From positions 1 to 9,154 of the forward strand of contig DASSQD010000117.1 in assembly GCA_035702665.1 (NCBI GenBank): a stretch of DNA of 9,154 nucleotides. The letters are read 5' to 3'. The notes beneath the pieces are model-generated. The model worked only from the letters and a program-made list of their open reading frames with translations, was not told the origin of the DNA and ran no database searches. This document shows positions 1 to 6,850 of the stretch, one piece after another. Origin of the DNA: VBDM01 sp035702665 (lineage in GTDB: Bacteria; Pseudomonadota; Gammaproteobacteria; Burkholderiales; SG8-39). Each line of letters opens with the position of its first letter. Position 1 is the first letter of the stretch. The position numbers and the translations under genes are program-made.

Positions 1-155
1 CCGTGCAGGACGTGCTTATGTGGCAACAGATCACTATTCTAAAGGCCAAGGTGGAATTGGCTGCGTTAAGAGCACCAACTCAGGCCGCGAGCGTGAAAAG
101 GGACTTCGAGAACTTCCGTCAGATCTACTGCCTCTACTACAGCAACGCTAGGTGA
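1..155 (+). CDS. C-terminal end of an unidentified protein (partial)
   Basis: An open frame enters from the left edge and closes with TGA at 153-155, giving about 50 residues from position 3. The peptide contains WQQITILKAKVELAAL and ends in RQIYCLYYSNAR. The first half could form a helix rich in Leu, Ala and Lys. I do not recognise the family. The base composition is near 50% GC, well below the central genes, which suggests a different origin. The stop lies about 60 bases before a GTTATGC heptamer, an arrangement like the end of an integron cassette. The upstream part is outside the window, so reality and length cannot be settled; a non-coding stretch that happens to be open is possible. Confidence 0.4.
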   Translation, partial: VQDVLMWQQITILKAKVELAALRAPTQAASVKRDFENFRQIYCLYYSNAR

Positions 156-247
156 CGCATGGCCTATGACTCGCTGCCGCAGCGGACTCGCTCGAGCGCG
201 CGCCGCTGAGCGCCACGTTATGCACCATTGTGCGGAGCCGAGTGAGC
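156..247. other. Short intergenic stretch with an integron-like GTTATGC core heptamer
   Basis: This gap separates the partial left-edge gene from the membrane-anchored ORF. It holds a GTTATGC heptamer at 217-223, which resembles the R' core of many attC sites although its fifth base departs from the strict GTTRRRY consensus. To its left are short complementary blocks, CAGCGG and CCGCTG, around GCTCGAGC. I could not find a convincing RYYYAAC partner box in the 57-141 bases upstream. At best this is a degenerate attC; it may be chance. The upstream stop and the following start sit where a cassette junction would put them. Confidence 0.25.
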
Positions 248-790
248 ATGCTCAAGAAATTCGCTGAAGGCCTGGTCTTTGGCGGCGGCTTCGCCATCTC
301 GTTCGTCGCCGTGTGGTACCTGGCCGCCTACGCGATCACGCCGATGTTCGCCTCGCGCATCGAGAGGGAAGCCAACAAACATCTGTCCGAACGCGGCAGA
401 CCCGCGCCTCCGAGTGAATCGGAGGCCGCAGGAGCGGTCGAACCGGGAAAACCGTTCCACGAACTGGGGATAGACGAGCAGATCAAGAAATCCAGCGTGA
501 TCGCCCTGGCGAGGTACGAGCGCGCCCCGGACGGCCGGATGAGGGCGATCATCAGGGAGTTCCTGAAGAAGGACCCCAACGTGACGATCTACTACAACGT
601 CGGCGACGAGTACAAGTCGTCGAGCTACTACCCGAGCGCGAGGAAAAGCTACGGCGACGGAATCGTCATCTTCTTCACGGGCTCGCCGGCCACGATGCGA
701 ATGTCGATGACCTATTCAGGCGACCGGATCGGCGGCCTCGGCGACATCCCGCTCGAGCTGTTCCGGAACAAGTGCAAGGGAACCGGCTAG
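248..790 (+). CDS. Hypothetical membrane-anchored protein, 180 aa
   Basis: An ORF with one hydrophobic N-terminal segment (residues about 8-31, including GLVFGGGFAISFVAVWYLA) preceded by two lysines, so probably an N-in anchor. A charged, proline-containing linker follows (about 38-68). A soluble region of about 110 residues then includes a Tyr/Ser-rich stretch (NVGDEYKSSSYYPSARKSYG) and ends in LELFRNKC. I do not recognise the soluble domain. The start is ambiguous: GTG at 242 lies 4 bases after GGAG at 234-237, while ATG at 248 lies 10 bases after it; an earlier GTG at 230 is also in frame. I chose ATG 248. The stop TAG (788-790) directly abuts the convergent stop of the binding-protein gene, so there is no room for a terminator between them. 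It could be a cassette gene, given the GTTATGC heptamer 24 bases upstream, but no attC follows it. Confidence 0.7.
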   Translation: MLKKFAEGLVFGGGFAISFVAVWYLAAYAITPMFASRIEREANKHLSERGRPAPPSESEAAGAVEPGKPFHELGIDEQIKKSSVIALARYERAPDGRMRAIIREFLKKDPNVTIYYNVGDEYKSSSYYPSARKSYGDGIVIFFTGSPATMRMSMTYSGDRIGGLGDIPLELFRNKCKGTG

Positions 791-1699
791 CTACTTCCAC
801 ACCAGCTTGCTGACGTCCACCGGCCCGCGCAGCTTGCCCAGCTCGCGCTCGACCTTCTCGAAGAACTCGACGTCGGAGAGCTTCACCTCGACGCCGTAGT
901 CCGGCAGGACCGGGGAGGCGAAGCCGAGGTACTTCGCCTGGATCTTCTTCGACTCCTCGGGGTTCTTCGCGCACCACTGGATCGCCTCCGCGTACGCGGC
1001 CCGGAACGCCTGCACCGCCTTGGGATTCGCCTCGGCCCAGTCCCTCCTTGCCATCCACAGCACGGCCAGCAGGTCGGGGTTGACCTCGCCGACGTAGTCG
1101 GCGACGTTGAACCCCGTTCCGTCGGAGATCATCTTCGTGCGGAAGGGCTCGATGGTGATCGCGGCGTCGACCCTGCCGCTCTTCAGCATGTCGTACTGCT
1201 GCGGGAACACCACCTCGACCATCGTGTACTCGCCGCGCGCGACCTTGTGGTCGTGCAGCCACTTCTCGAGCATCTCGGTGAGCATGGTGTTGAGGCCGGG
1301 GCTCGCGATCGTCTTGCCGCGCAGGTCGGTTGCCGTCTTGATCGCGGCGCCGCTGCGGCCGACCAGACCGGCGATGGGGTTGCCCTTCTTCATGCGCGAG
1401 GCTCCCGCGACGGCCACGAGCGGCAGCCCGCCTTCGGCGGCGTGCAGCAGGTTGGGCGCGGTTCCCATTCCGATCTGCAGGTCCCCCGAGATGATGGCCG
1501 GGCCGACGTTGGGCGCGATCTGGGCTCGCGTGAGCGTCGCGTCCAGCCCGTGCTTGTCGAAGAAGCCCTTGTCCTTGGCGACGAACAGCGGGGTGAAATC
1601 GGCCGCGCCGATGTAGCCGATGTTCGCCTTGGGCTGCTGCGCCCAGGCCGGGAAGGCCGCGAGCGCCCACAGGCATGCGGCAAGAACGATGCGATTCAT
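791..1699 (-). CDS. ABC transporter periplasmic substrate-binding protein (SsuA/TauA/NMT1-like)
   Basis: A 302-residue extracytoplasmic binding protein of the nitrate/sulfonate/taurine class, which captures the substrate in the periplasm and delivers it to the permeases. The N-terminus is a clear Sec signal peptide (MNRIVLAACLWALAAFPAWA, cleavage likely after residue 20). The mature part has the family layout: NIGYIGAADFTPLFVAKDKG (27-46), GDLQIGMGTAPNLL (72-85), DLRGKTIASPGLN (125-137), RVDAAITIEPF (176-186), and a long helical C-terminus. The ATG at 1699 is preceded by GAGGAGG about 9 bases upstream, a strong ribosome site. It is the last gene of the operon, 23 bases after the proximal permease. 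The family is firm; the ligand is not. Linkage to an extradiol dioxygenase points to an aromatic or related organic acid rather than a sulfonate, which is inference. Confidence 0.9.
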   Translation of the reverse strand: MNRIVLAACLWALAAFPAWAQQPKANIGYIGAADFTPLFVAKDKGFFDKHGLDATLTRAQIAPNVGPAIISGDLQIGMGTAPNLLHAAEGGLPLVAVAGASRMKKGNPIAGLVGRSGAAIKTATDLRGKTIASPGLNTMLTEMLEKWLHDHKVARGEYTMVEVVFPQQYDMLKSGRVDAAITIEPFRTKMISDGTGFNVADYVGEVNPDLLAVLWMARRDWAEANPKAVQAFRAAYAEAIQWCAKNPEESKKIQAKYLGFASPVLPDYGVEVKLSDVEFFEKVERELGKLRGPVDVSKLVWK

Positions 1700-1722
1700 G
1701 GCGAGATCCCTCCTCAGGGTTT

Positions 1723-2484
1723 CTATGCCGGCGCGCCGCGCCAGCGCAGCAGCCGCCGCTCGAGCAGCATGATCGCGTGGTTGATCGCGAAGCCCACGAT
1801 CCCCAGCGTCACGACGCCGGCGTACAGCTCCGGGCCGCGGAACGAGCGCTGCGCGAGCAGTATATTCTGGCCGAGCCCCGTCTGCGAGGCCTGCATCTCG
1901 GTCACCACGGCGAGGATGAGGGAGATGGCGAGGCCCACCCTCGCGCCCGCGAGGATGTCGGGGAGCGCGTTCGGCACGGCGATCTTCACGAACGCCTGCG
2001 CGCGCGACAGCCTCAAGGCCGCCGCGACGTCCGCCAGCTGCGGCTCGATCGAGGCGAAGCCGTGGAGGCTGCCGAGCAGCACCGGCCACACGGCCCCGAA
2101 GGCGATGACCGCGACCGTCATCGCGTTGCTGAACCCGAGGAACAGGATCGCCACCGGAACGACCGCGGAGGCGGGCAGCGGCCGCATGAACTCGAGCAGC
2201 GGCTCGAGCACCTCGCGCGCCGCGCGCGAGAACCCGATCGCCGCGCCGACGGCCACGCCGGCGAGCGAGGCGAGCGCCCAGCCGCAGAACATCCGGTAGC
2301 CGGTGGCCGCCAGCGGAGCCCAGATCTGCCCCTGCGCGACCTGGTGCCAGAGCTCGCCGAGCGTGCGCGAGGGCGGGGGAAAGAATACCGGAGAGATGAA
2401 TTGACGGTCCGCGAGCGCCTGCCACAGGAGGAGCAGCGCCCCGGCGAAGAGCGTCGCCCCGGACGCCCGCAAAAGCCGCTTCAC
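1723..2484 (-). CDS. ABC transporter permease (SsuC/TauC-like), second of two
   Basis: A 253-residue inner-membrane permease of the BPD_transp_1 class. Hydrophobic segments lie near residues 9-23, 64-84, 105-117, 121-140, 182-197 and 219-240. The EAA-type loop that contacts the ATPase is visible at about 153-185 (VAAALRLSRAQAFVKIAVP, then ILAGARVGL). The start is GTG at 2484; it overlaps the TGA of the upstream permease in a GTGA junction, indicating translational coupling, and GGGGA lies upstream. It is clearly a diverged paralogue of the preceding permease: both begin KR-LLR/ILR, and the EAA loops match in pattern but not identity. The two probably form a heterodimeric membrane pore. Family sure, substrate unknown. 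Confidence 0.9.
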   Translation of the reverse strand: MKRLLRASGATLFAGALLLLWQALADRQFISPVFFPPPSRTLGELWHQVAQGQIWAPLAATGYRMFCGWALASLAGVAVGAAIGFSRAAREVLEPLLEFMRPLPASAVVPVAILFLGFSNAMTVAVIAFGAVWPVLLGSLHGFASIEPQLADVAAALRLSRAQAFVKIAVPNALPDILAGARVGLAISLILAVVTEMQASQTGLGQNILLAQRSFRGPELYAGVVTLGIVGFAINHAIMLLERRLLRWRGAPA

Positions 2485-3239
2485 GGCTGCATCCCCGGCC
2501 CGAAGGCGCCGTGCCACCGCCCGAGGGCGCGCGTCAGCAGCGCGTTCAAACCCCAGCCGAGAAACCCCAGCCACAGGAGCTGCGCGTACATGAGCTCCGG
2601 CTTCAGGGATTGGGACGCGACGATCATGCCGTAGCCCAGCCCGCGCGGGTTCATGACGATCTCGACCGTGACCGCGACGATGAGCGAGATGCCGAGGGCC
2701 ACGCGCAGGCCGACTACGACGCGTCCGATCGCGGCCGGAAGGATGATCTTGCGAAGCCGCGAGGGGAAGGAGAGCCGCAGCGCCTGCGCCACCTCGAGCA
2801 GCCGCGGCTCGATGCCGCGCACCGCCGCGACCGTGACGAGCAGGACCGGCCAGACGCAGGCGAAGGCGACGACCGCCGCTTCCATCCTCAGCCCGAACCC
2901 GAAGAGAAGCAGCGTCAGGGGCGTGAGCGCCACGGCGGGGACCGGGCGCAGCGCCTCGATCGAGGGTCCGACGGTGCGCTCCAGCAGCGGCGACAGCCCG
3001 AGAATCACGCCGACGAGCACGCCCGCGGCGGCGGCGATCGCGAAGCCGAGCAGGGCGGCCTCGACGGTCTGCCAGGTCGCGCGCAGGATCGAGCCGTCGG
3101 CGAGCGCCCCCACGAGCGCCGCGGCGACGTGCGAGGGGCGCGATACCGTGTCCATCGGAAGCAGCCCCGCGCGGCTTCCCGCCTCCCACAGGAGGAGGAT
3201 CAGGATCGGAATCGCGGCGCCGCGCAGGATCCGCTTCAC
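2481..3239 (-). CDS. ABC transporter permease (SsuC/TauC-like), first of two
   Basis: A 252-residue integral membrane subunit of a NitT/TauT-type importer. Hydrophobic segments lie near residues 8-18, 61-82, 102-115, 120-140, 178-195 and 218-236. The EAA loop at about 149-181 (VAQALRLSFPSRLRKIILP, then VVVGLRVALG) is the coupling helix region for the ATPase. The start is a GTG at 3237-3239 with only three bases separating it from the TGA of the ATPase gene; the GGGGCG upstream is a modest ribosome site. Its own TGA overlaps the GTG of the next permease. Many importers of this class have one permease gene acting as a homodimer; here two consecutive ones imply a heterodimer. Confidence 0.9.
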   Translation of the reverse strand: MKRILRGAAIPILILLLWEAGSRAGLLPMDTVSRPSHVAAALVGALADGSILRATWQTVEAALLGFAIAAAAGVLVGVILGLSPLLERTVGPSIEALRPVPAVALTPLTLLLFGFGLRMEAAVVAFACVWPVLLVTVAAVRGIEPRLLEVAQALRLSFPSRLRKIILPAAIGRVVVGLRVALGISLIVAVTVEIVMNPRGLGYGMIVASQSLKPELMYAQLLWLGFLGWGLNALLTRALGRWHGAFGPGMQP

Positions 3240-3242
3240 TGG

Positions 3243-4019
3243 TCAGCGCCCCTGCAGCAGTCCGAAAAGCCGGTGACGGTGCTCGAGGAAGCGCTTGTCC
3301 TCGCGCGTGTCGAGCTGGTTGCGCGGCCGCGGTATCTCCACGGCGATCATCTCGGCGATGCGCCCCGGGTTGGACTGCAGCACGATCACGCGGTCGCCCA
3401 GGTAGATCGCCTCCTCGAGGTCGTGAGTGATGAAGACCACCGTCGTGCGCTCCTCGGCGACGAGCCGCGCGATCTCGTCCTGCAGGGTCTGGCGGGTGAT
3501 CGCGTCGAGCGCCCCGAAGGGCTCGTCCATCAGGAGCAGCCTCGGCTGCTGGGCGAGGCAGCGCGCGATCTGGACGCGCTGCTGCATGCCGCCGGAGAGC
3601 TCGCTGGGATAGTGCGACGCGGCGTGCGACAGCCTCATCTTCGCGAGCAGCGTCTCGATGCGTCTTCCTCTCTCGGGCTCCCCGACTCCCGCGGCCTCGA
3701 GGCTGAGCGCGATGTTCCCGGCGACCGTGCGCCACGGCAGCAGCGCCTTCGAGTAGTCCTGGAAGATGATCGCCCGGTCGCGCGAGGTGCCGCCGAGCGG
3801 CCGCCCTCCGAACAGGATTTCCCCGCCGGAGGGGGCGAGCAGCCCCGCGAGCAGGCGGATGAGCGTCGTCTTTCCGCAGCCCGAGGGACCGACCACGCAG
3901 AGGAACTCGCCGTCGGCGACGTCGAAGGAGATTCCGGAGAGGACCGGCCGCGCCGCCGCGTTGCCGAACGCGACGGACACATTCTTCAGCGAGAGGACGG
4001 CGGCGGAGCTCTCGCGCAT
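3243..4019 (-). CDS. ABC transporter ATP-binding protein (SsuB/TauB-like)
   Basis: A 258-residue cytoplasmic ATPase that powers the importer. All nucleotide-binding motifs are present and intact: Walker A GPSGCGKT at 44-51, Q-loop Gln87 in IIFQDYSKALLPWRTV, signature LSGGMQQR at 141-148, Walker B LLLMDEP at 161-167, D-loop GALD at 169-172, and the switch histidine H199 in VVFITHD. The LLPWRTV sequence after the Q-loop is typical of the nitrate/sulfonate/taurine subfamily. I chose ATG 4019 because it lies 11 bases after the dioxygenase stop and starts just before the first core strand (VLSLKNVSVAFG). No clear Shine-Dalgarno precedes it, so coupling to the upstream gene is likely. The reading frame stays open far upstream, but that part is antisense/offset to the dioxygenase gene. 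Confidence 0.92.
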   Translation of the reverse strand: MRESSAAVLSLKNVSVAFGNAAARPVLSGISFDVADGEFLCVVGPSGCGKTTLIRLLAGLLAPSGGEILFGGRPLGGTSRDRAIIFQDYSKALLPWRTVAGNIALSLEAAGVGEPERGRRIETLLAKMRLSHAASHYPSELSGGMQQRVQIARCLAQQPRLLLMDEPFGALDAITRQTLQDEIARLVAEERTTVVFITHDLEEAIYLGDRVIVLQSNPGRIAEMIAVEIPRPRNQLDTREDKRFLEHRHRLFGLLQGR

Positions 4020-4030
4020 CCCGGGCGCGG

Positions 4031-4990
4031 CTAGGCGCTGCGGCTGTTGGCGATGGCGGCGCCCGCGAGGCCCCCCGCCGCCGGCGCGTTGAAGCGCCAC
4101 TCGGAGAACTTCTCCGGAGACATGACGAAGCGGCGCGGGCGCCATCTCGCCGTCACCATGTCCTCGTCGGCCGCGTATTCCGCCGCCCCGCCCAGAGGGC
4201 TCTTGAAATACCAGAAGCACGCCGACGACGGGTAATGCCGCCCCGGACCCGCGTGCGTCTCCCAGCCGCGCGCGGCGAGCGCCTGCCCGCCGCCGATCAC
4301 CTCGTGGATGTCGCGCACCTTGAAGGCAATGTGGTTGAAATGGACCTTGCGGTCGGCGCTGTTCAGCACGAAAAGATGATGGTGATTGCCCGCGGGCGAC
4401 GCGCGCAAGAACACCGCTCGCCCGACGTAGCGGTCCGAGACGCGGAACCCCAGGCGCTTGCAATAGAAGCGTTCGACCGCCCTGATGTCCGGGACTCCGA
4501 GAACGACGTGGCTGATCTCCTGGGGCAGCGCGCGCTCGTAGTACGGCGCGCCCCGGTTGACGCGCACGGCGCACCCCGGCGCGTTGAACGCGGCGGGACG
4601 TGCTTTCAGCGGCCTGCGCCGCGTCACGCGGAAGCCGATCGCGAGTCCCGTGTCGTCGGTGCTGTGTACCGTGCCGTCGGGATCCTCGCTGACGGTCCGG
4701 TCCCGGGCCAGGTTTCTCCCGATTGCGTCGAGAGCACGCCGGCCGCCGACGCCCCAGACGATCTCGCGCAGCGTGGGTCCCGCCTCGACCGCCGGAGGAA
4801 GCCGCGGCGAATCGAGAGGCCTTACCGAAACTTCCGAGCGGTCCGCACAGGCGAAGTCCGCGCCGGACCTTCCCGAGCGCAGCCTGCCCAATCCCCAATC
4901 GTCCAGGAAGCGGCCCGCCACCCGCAGATCGACGACGCCGAACACCGCTGCGTCGATACCCGTGATGGACGCCGGAACCCGCTTGGACAT
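4031..4990 (-). CDS. Type I extradiol ring-cleavage dioxygenase, two-domain VOC fold
   Basis: A 319-residue protein made of two glyoxalase/VOC modules (about 11-130 and 157-285), the size of BphC/HsaC-like extradiol enzymes that cleave catechols next to the diol with Fe(II) and O2. The second module has what looks like the full active-site set: H161 (EISHVVLGVPD), H220 (HFNHIAFKV) and E271 (GGAAEYAADED) as the metal triad, plus H205 (GNHHHLFVL), H252 (GPGRHYPSS) and Y261 (FWYFKSP). Their spacing closely follows His146, His195, His210, His241, Tyr250 and Glu260 of biphenyl-diol dioxygenase (numbering from memory). The first module lacks these, as expected. It is first in the operon, ahead of the ABC importer genes, and divergent from a flavin monooxygenase, so its likely substrate is a catechol made by that enzyme. 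Substrate unknown. Confidence 0.85.
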   Translation of the reverse strand: MSKRVPASITGIDAAVFGVVDLRVAGRFLDDWGLGRLRSGRSGADFACADRSEVSVRPLDSPRLPPAVEAGPTLREIVWGVGGRRALDAIGRNLARDRTVSEDPDGTVHSTDDTGLAIGFRVTRRRPLKARPAAFNAPGCAVRVNRGAPYYERALPQEISHVVLGVPDIRAVERFYCKRLGFRVSDRYVGRAVFLRASPAGNHHHLFVLNSADRKVHFNHIAFKVRDIHEVIGGGQALAARGWETHAGPGRHYPSSACFWYFKSPLGGAAEYAADEDMVTARWRPRRFVMSPEKFSEWRFNAPAAGGLAGAAIANSRSA

Positions 4991-5082
4991 GCCGGAGCTT
5001 CTTCGAATAGTTTCGATTGACTATACAAGTATTGCGGGCTTAAATGCAACGCGTCCGCTTCTTCGCAGCGAGGAAATCCCGG
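4991..5082. promoter_or_regulatory. Divergent promoter region between dioxygenase operon and monooxygenase gene
   Basis: This 92-base gap drives genes in both directions. On the plus strand TTGACT (5017-5022) and TTAAAT (5040-5045) are spaced by exactly 17 bases, a good sigma-70 promoter (5 of 6 and 4 of 6 consensus bases). On the minus strand TATAGT (5025-5020) is a good -10 for the dioxygenase operon with only a weak -35, TTGCAT 18 bases upstream. The small palindrome ATAC-AA-GTAT (5023-5032) lies inside the plus-strand spacer and next to the minus-strand -10, where a repressor could block both. The operator role is inference; no regulator gene is in the window. Confidence 0.5.
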
Positions 5083-6234
5083 ATGTCCGCGACTCCTTCC
5101 GCCGAGCATCTCGTCGCGCTCGCGCGCGAGATGGCGCCGGATCTCCTGGCGCGCGCGCGGCAAACCGAGGAGCGCAGGAGGATCGCCGACGACACCGCGC
5201 GGGCATTCGCCGACGCCGGCTTCTTCCGCGTGCTGCAGCCGTCGCGCTACGGCGGACTGGAGATGGACTACGGCACGCACACGCGCCTCGCCGTAGAGAT
5301 CGGCCGGGGATGCGCTTCGAGCGCCTGGGTGCTCTCCGTCATCGCCTCGCATTCGTGGCTTCTCGGCATGTTCCCGCCCGAGGCGCAAGACGAGGTCTGG
5401 GCGAAGGATCCGGAGGCGCTCGTCGCGACTTCCTTCCTCGGCGTCGATCCGAAGGCCGAGCCGGCGCCGGGAGGCGTTGCGCTCAGCGGGCGGTGGAAAT
5501 TCTCGAGCGGCGTCGATCTGTGCCGCTGGGCGATACTGATGATTCCCGACGCGAGGTTCGCCCTCGTCCCGCTCGCGCTGGCGCGGATCGAGGACACATG
5601 GTATGCATCGGGCCTCGCCGGGACCGGCAGCAACGACATCGTCGTCGAAGAACTCTTCGTCCCGGCGCACCGCGTCGTCGCGATCGAGCGCCTGAAAGGC
5701 GGCCCGACCCCGGGGTCGGCGGTGAATCCGGGCTATCTCTACCGCATGCCGGTGTTCGGGACCTTCCCGTTCACGCTGATCGGCCCCGCGCTCGGCGCCG
5801 CCCGCGGCGCGTTCGACGCGGTCGCCGGCGGTCTTGCCGGGCGCAAGTCGGCCGCCCAGGTCAGGCTCGCCGAGCAGCAGAGCGTGCAGTTGCGACTCGC
5901 CCGCGTCGCCGCGCACATCGACGCCGCCGACGCTACGGTCTTGCAGTTGCTCGAGGCCTGCGTCCGCGACGCGCGCGCCGGCGCGATTCCTTCTCTGTCC
6001 GAGCGCGCGCGCTGCCGCCTCGATCTGGGCTTCGCCGCGGAGCTGTGCGTCCGGGCGATGGAGAACCTGATGCCGCTCACCGGCGGCCGCGGGCTCCTCG
6101 CCGGGGACCCGGTGCAGCGCGCCTGGCGCGACGTGCACGCGGTGGCCCAGCACGTCGCCCTGGTGTGGGACGTGCAGGCCGGCCTTTACGGGCCGGTGCG
6201 GCTCGGGCTGCCCTGTCCCGATCCCAAGCTGTAG
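5083..6234 (+). CDS. Flavin-dependent monooxygenase, acyl-CoA dehydrogenase fold (HsaA/HpaH-like)
   Basis: A 383-residue protein of the acyl-CoA dehydrogenase superfamily. It most resembles the oxygenase component of two-component aromatic hydroxylases such as HsaA and 4-hydroxyphenylacetate hydroxylase C2, which use reduced flavin supplied by a separate reductase. Diagnostic stretches are FADAGFFRVLQPSRYGGLE (42-60), GRGCASSAWVLSVIASHSW (74-92), LSGRWKFSSGVD (134-145), WYASGLAGTGSNDIVVEELF (173-192) and GGRGLLAGDPVQRAWRDVHA (334-353). I chose ATG 5083: GAGGAA lies 7 bases before it, and the earlier in-frame ATG at 5044 falls inside the predicted -10 box and lacks a ribosome site. It is divergent from the extradiol dioxygenase; hydroxylation followed by meta-cleavage is the natural pairing. 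No reductase is visible. A desulfurisation-type (DszC-like) or other N-hydroxylating role is a less likely alternative. Confidence 0.85.
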   Translation: MSATPSAEHLVALAREMAPDLLARARQTEERRRIADDTARAFADAGFFRVLQPSRYGGLEMDYGTHTRLAVEIGRGCASSAWVLSVIASHSWLLGMFPPEAQDEVWAKDPEALVATSFLGVDPKAEPAPGGVALSGRWKFSSGVDLCRWAILMIPDARFALVPLALARIEDTWYASGLAGTGSNDIVVEELFVPAHRVVAIERLKGGPTPGSAVNPGYLYRMPVFGTFPFTLIGPALGAARGAFDAVAGGLAGRKSAAQVRLAEQQSVQLRLARVAAHIDAADATVLQLLEACVRDARAGAIPSLSERARCRLDLGFAAELCVRAMENLMPLTGGRGLLAGDPVQRAWRDVHAVAQHVALVWDVQAGLYGPVRLGLPCPDPKL

Positions 6235-6334
6235 CTACGGAGTCCGGAGCAAGAACCGCGGGGCTTCGGAGAAGACGCCGGGACACGGGGCGCGGATACT
6301 CCCTTTCCTTCAATCCAAGCGAAAGGAACACGCC
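6235..6334 (+). other. 100-base intergenic spacer
   Basis: The spacer between the monooxygenase and GFA genes shows no convincing terminator or promoter. It contains an imperfect direct repeat (GGAGTCCGGAG) near its start and the ribosome site AGGAA (6324-6328) of the next gene near its end. The genes may be co-transcribed, but the gap leaves room for a separate weak promoter. Confidence 0.4.
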
Positions 6335-6820
6335 ATGGGAGCCCCGGACCGCCTCCATTCCCACGACCACGCGCACCACGATCACGCGCACAAGGAACAC
6401 AGCTACCACGGGAGCTGCTTCTGCGGCGCCGTCGAGATCGCCGTCACCGGCGCGCCCGCCGTCATGGGCTATTGCCATTGCGACTCCTGCCGCAGCTGGT
6501 CGGCGAGCCCCGTCAACGCCTTCACGCTGTGGAAGCCCGAGGCCGTGAGAGTCACGAAGGGCGCGGACAACATCGGCACCTACAGCAAGACGCCGAGGAG
6601 CCTGCGCAAGTGGTGCAAGACCTGCGGCGGCCACCTCTTCAACGAGCACCCGACCTGGGGGGTGATCGACGTCTACGCCGCCACCATCCCGGATTTCCCT
6701 TATCATGCCGGCGTTCACGTCAACTACGAGAACACCGTGCTGCACATGAAGGACGGGCTCCCCAAGCTGAAGGACTTCCCCGCCGAAATGGGTGGGTCCG
6801 GCCTCGCCCTGCCGGAGTAG
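6335..6820 (+). CDS. GFA/CENP-V-fold zinc-binding protein with His-rich N-terminus
   Basis: A 161-residue member of the glutathione-dependent formaldehyde-activating enzyme (GFA/CENP-V) family. All seven zinc-ligand cysteines expected of the fold are present: C28 and C30 (GSCFCGAVE), C47, C49 and C52 (YCHCDSCRSWS), C94 and C97 (WCKTCGGHLF). Residues 8-25 form an unusual extension with nine histidines (HSHDHAHHDHAHKEHSYH), which could bind Zn or Ni. AGGAA 6 bases before ATG supports the start. The family name overstates function: most members have no proven formaldehyde or glutathione activity, so only a zinc protein of unknown reaction is supported. It lies 30 bases upstream of a methyltransferase gene, probably in one transcript. 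Confidence 0.88.
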   Translation: MGAPDRLHSHDHAHHDHAHKEHSYHGSCFCGAVEIAVTGAPAVMGYCHCDSCRSWSASPVNAFTLWKPEAVRVTKGADNIGTYSKTPRSLRKWCKTCGGHLFNEHPTWGVIDVYAATIPDFPYHAGVHVNYENTVLHMKDGLPKLKDFPAEMGGSGLALPE

Positions 6821-6850
6821 CGCCCGGCGTTCCCGGCTTCGACCGCGATC

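Noticed and set aside
675..2425. Long minus-strand open frames overlapping the binding-protein and permease genes
   Set aside because: They are frame shadows in GC-rich DNA. They are Arg/Ala/Gly-rich without domain motifs, while the chosen frames carry signal peptide, membrane and EAA features.
2511..4034. A 507-residue plus-strand open frame across the importer operon
   Set aside because: Its composition is typical of antisense GC-rich shadow translation and it overlaps genes with intact ABC motifs on the other strand.
4557..6548. A 663-residue plus-strand open frame
   Set aside because: It runs antisense to the dioxygenase and out of frame with the monooxygenase and GFA genes, which both have clear family motifs.
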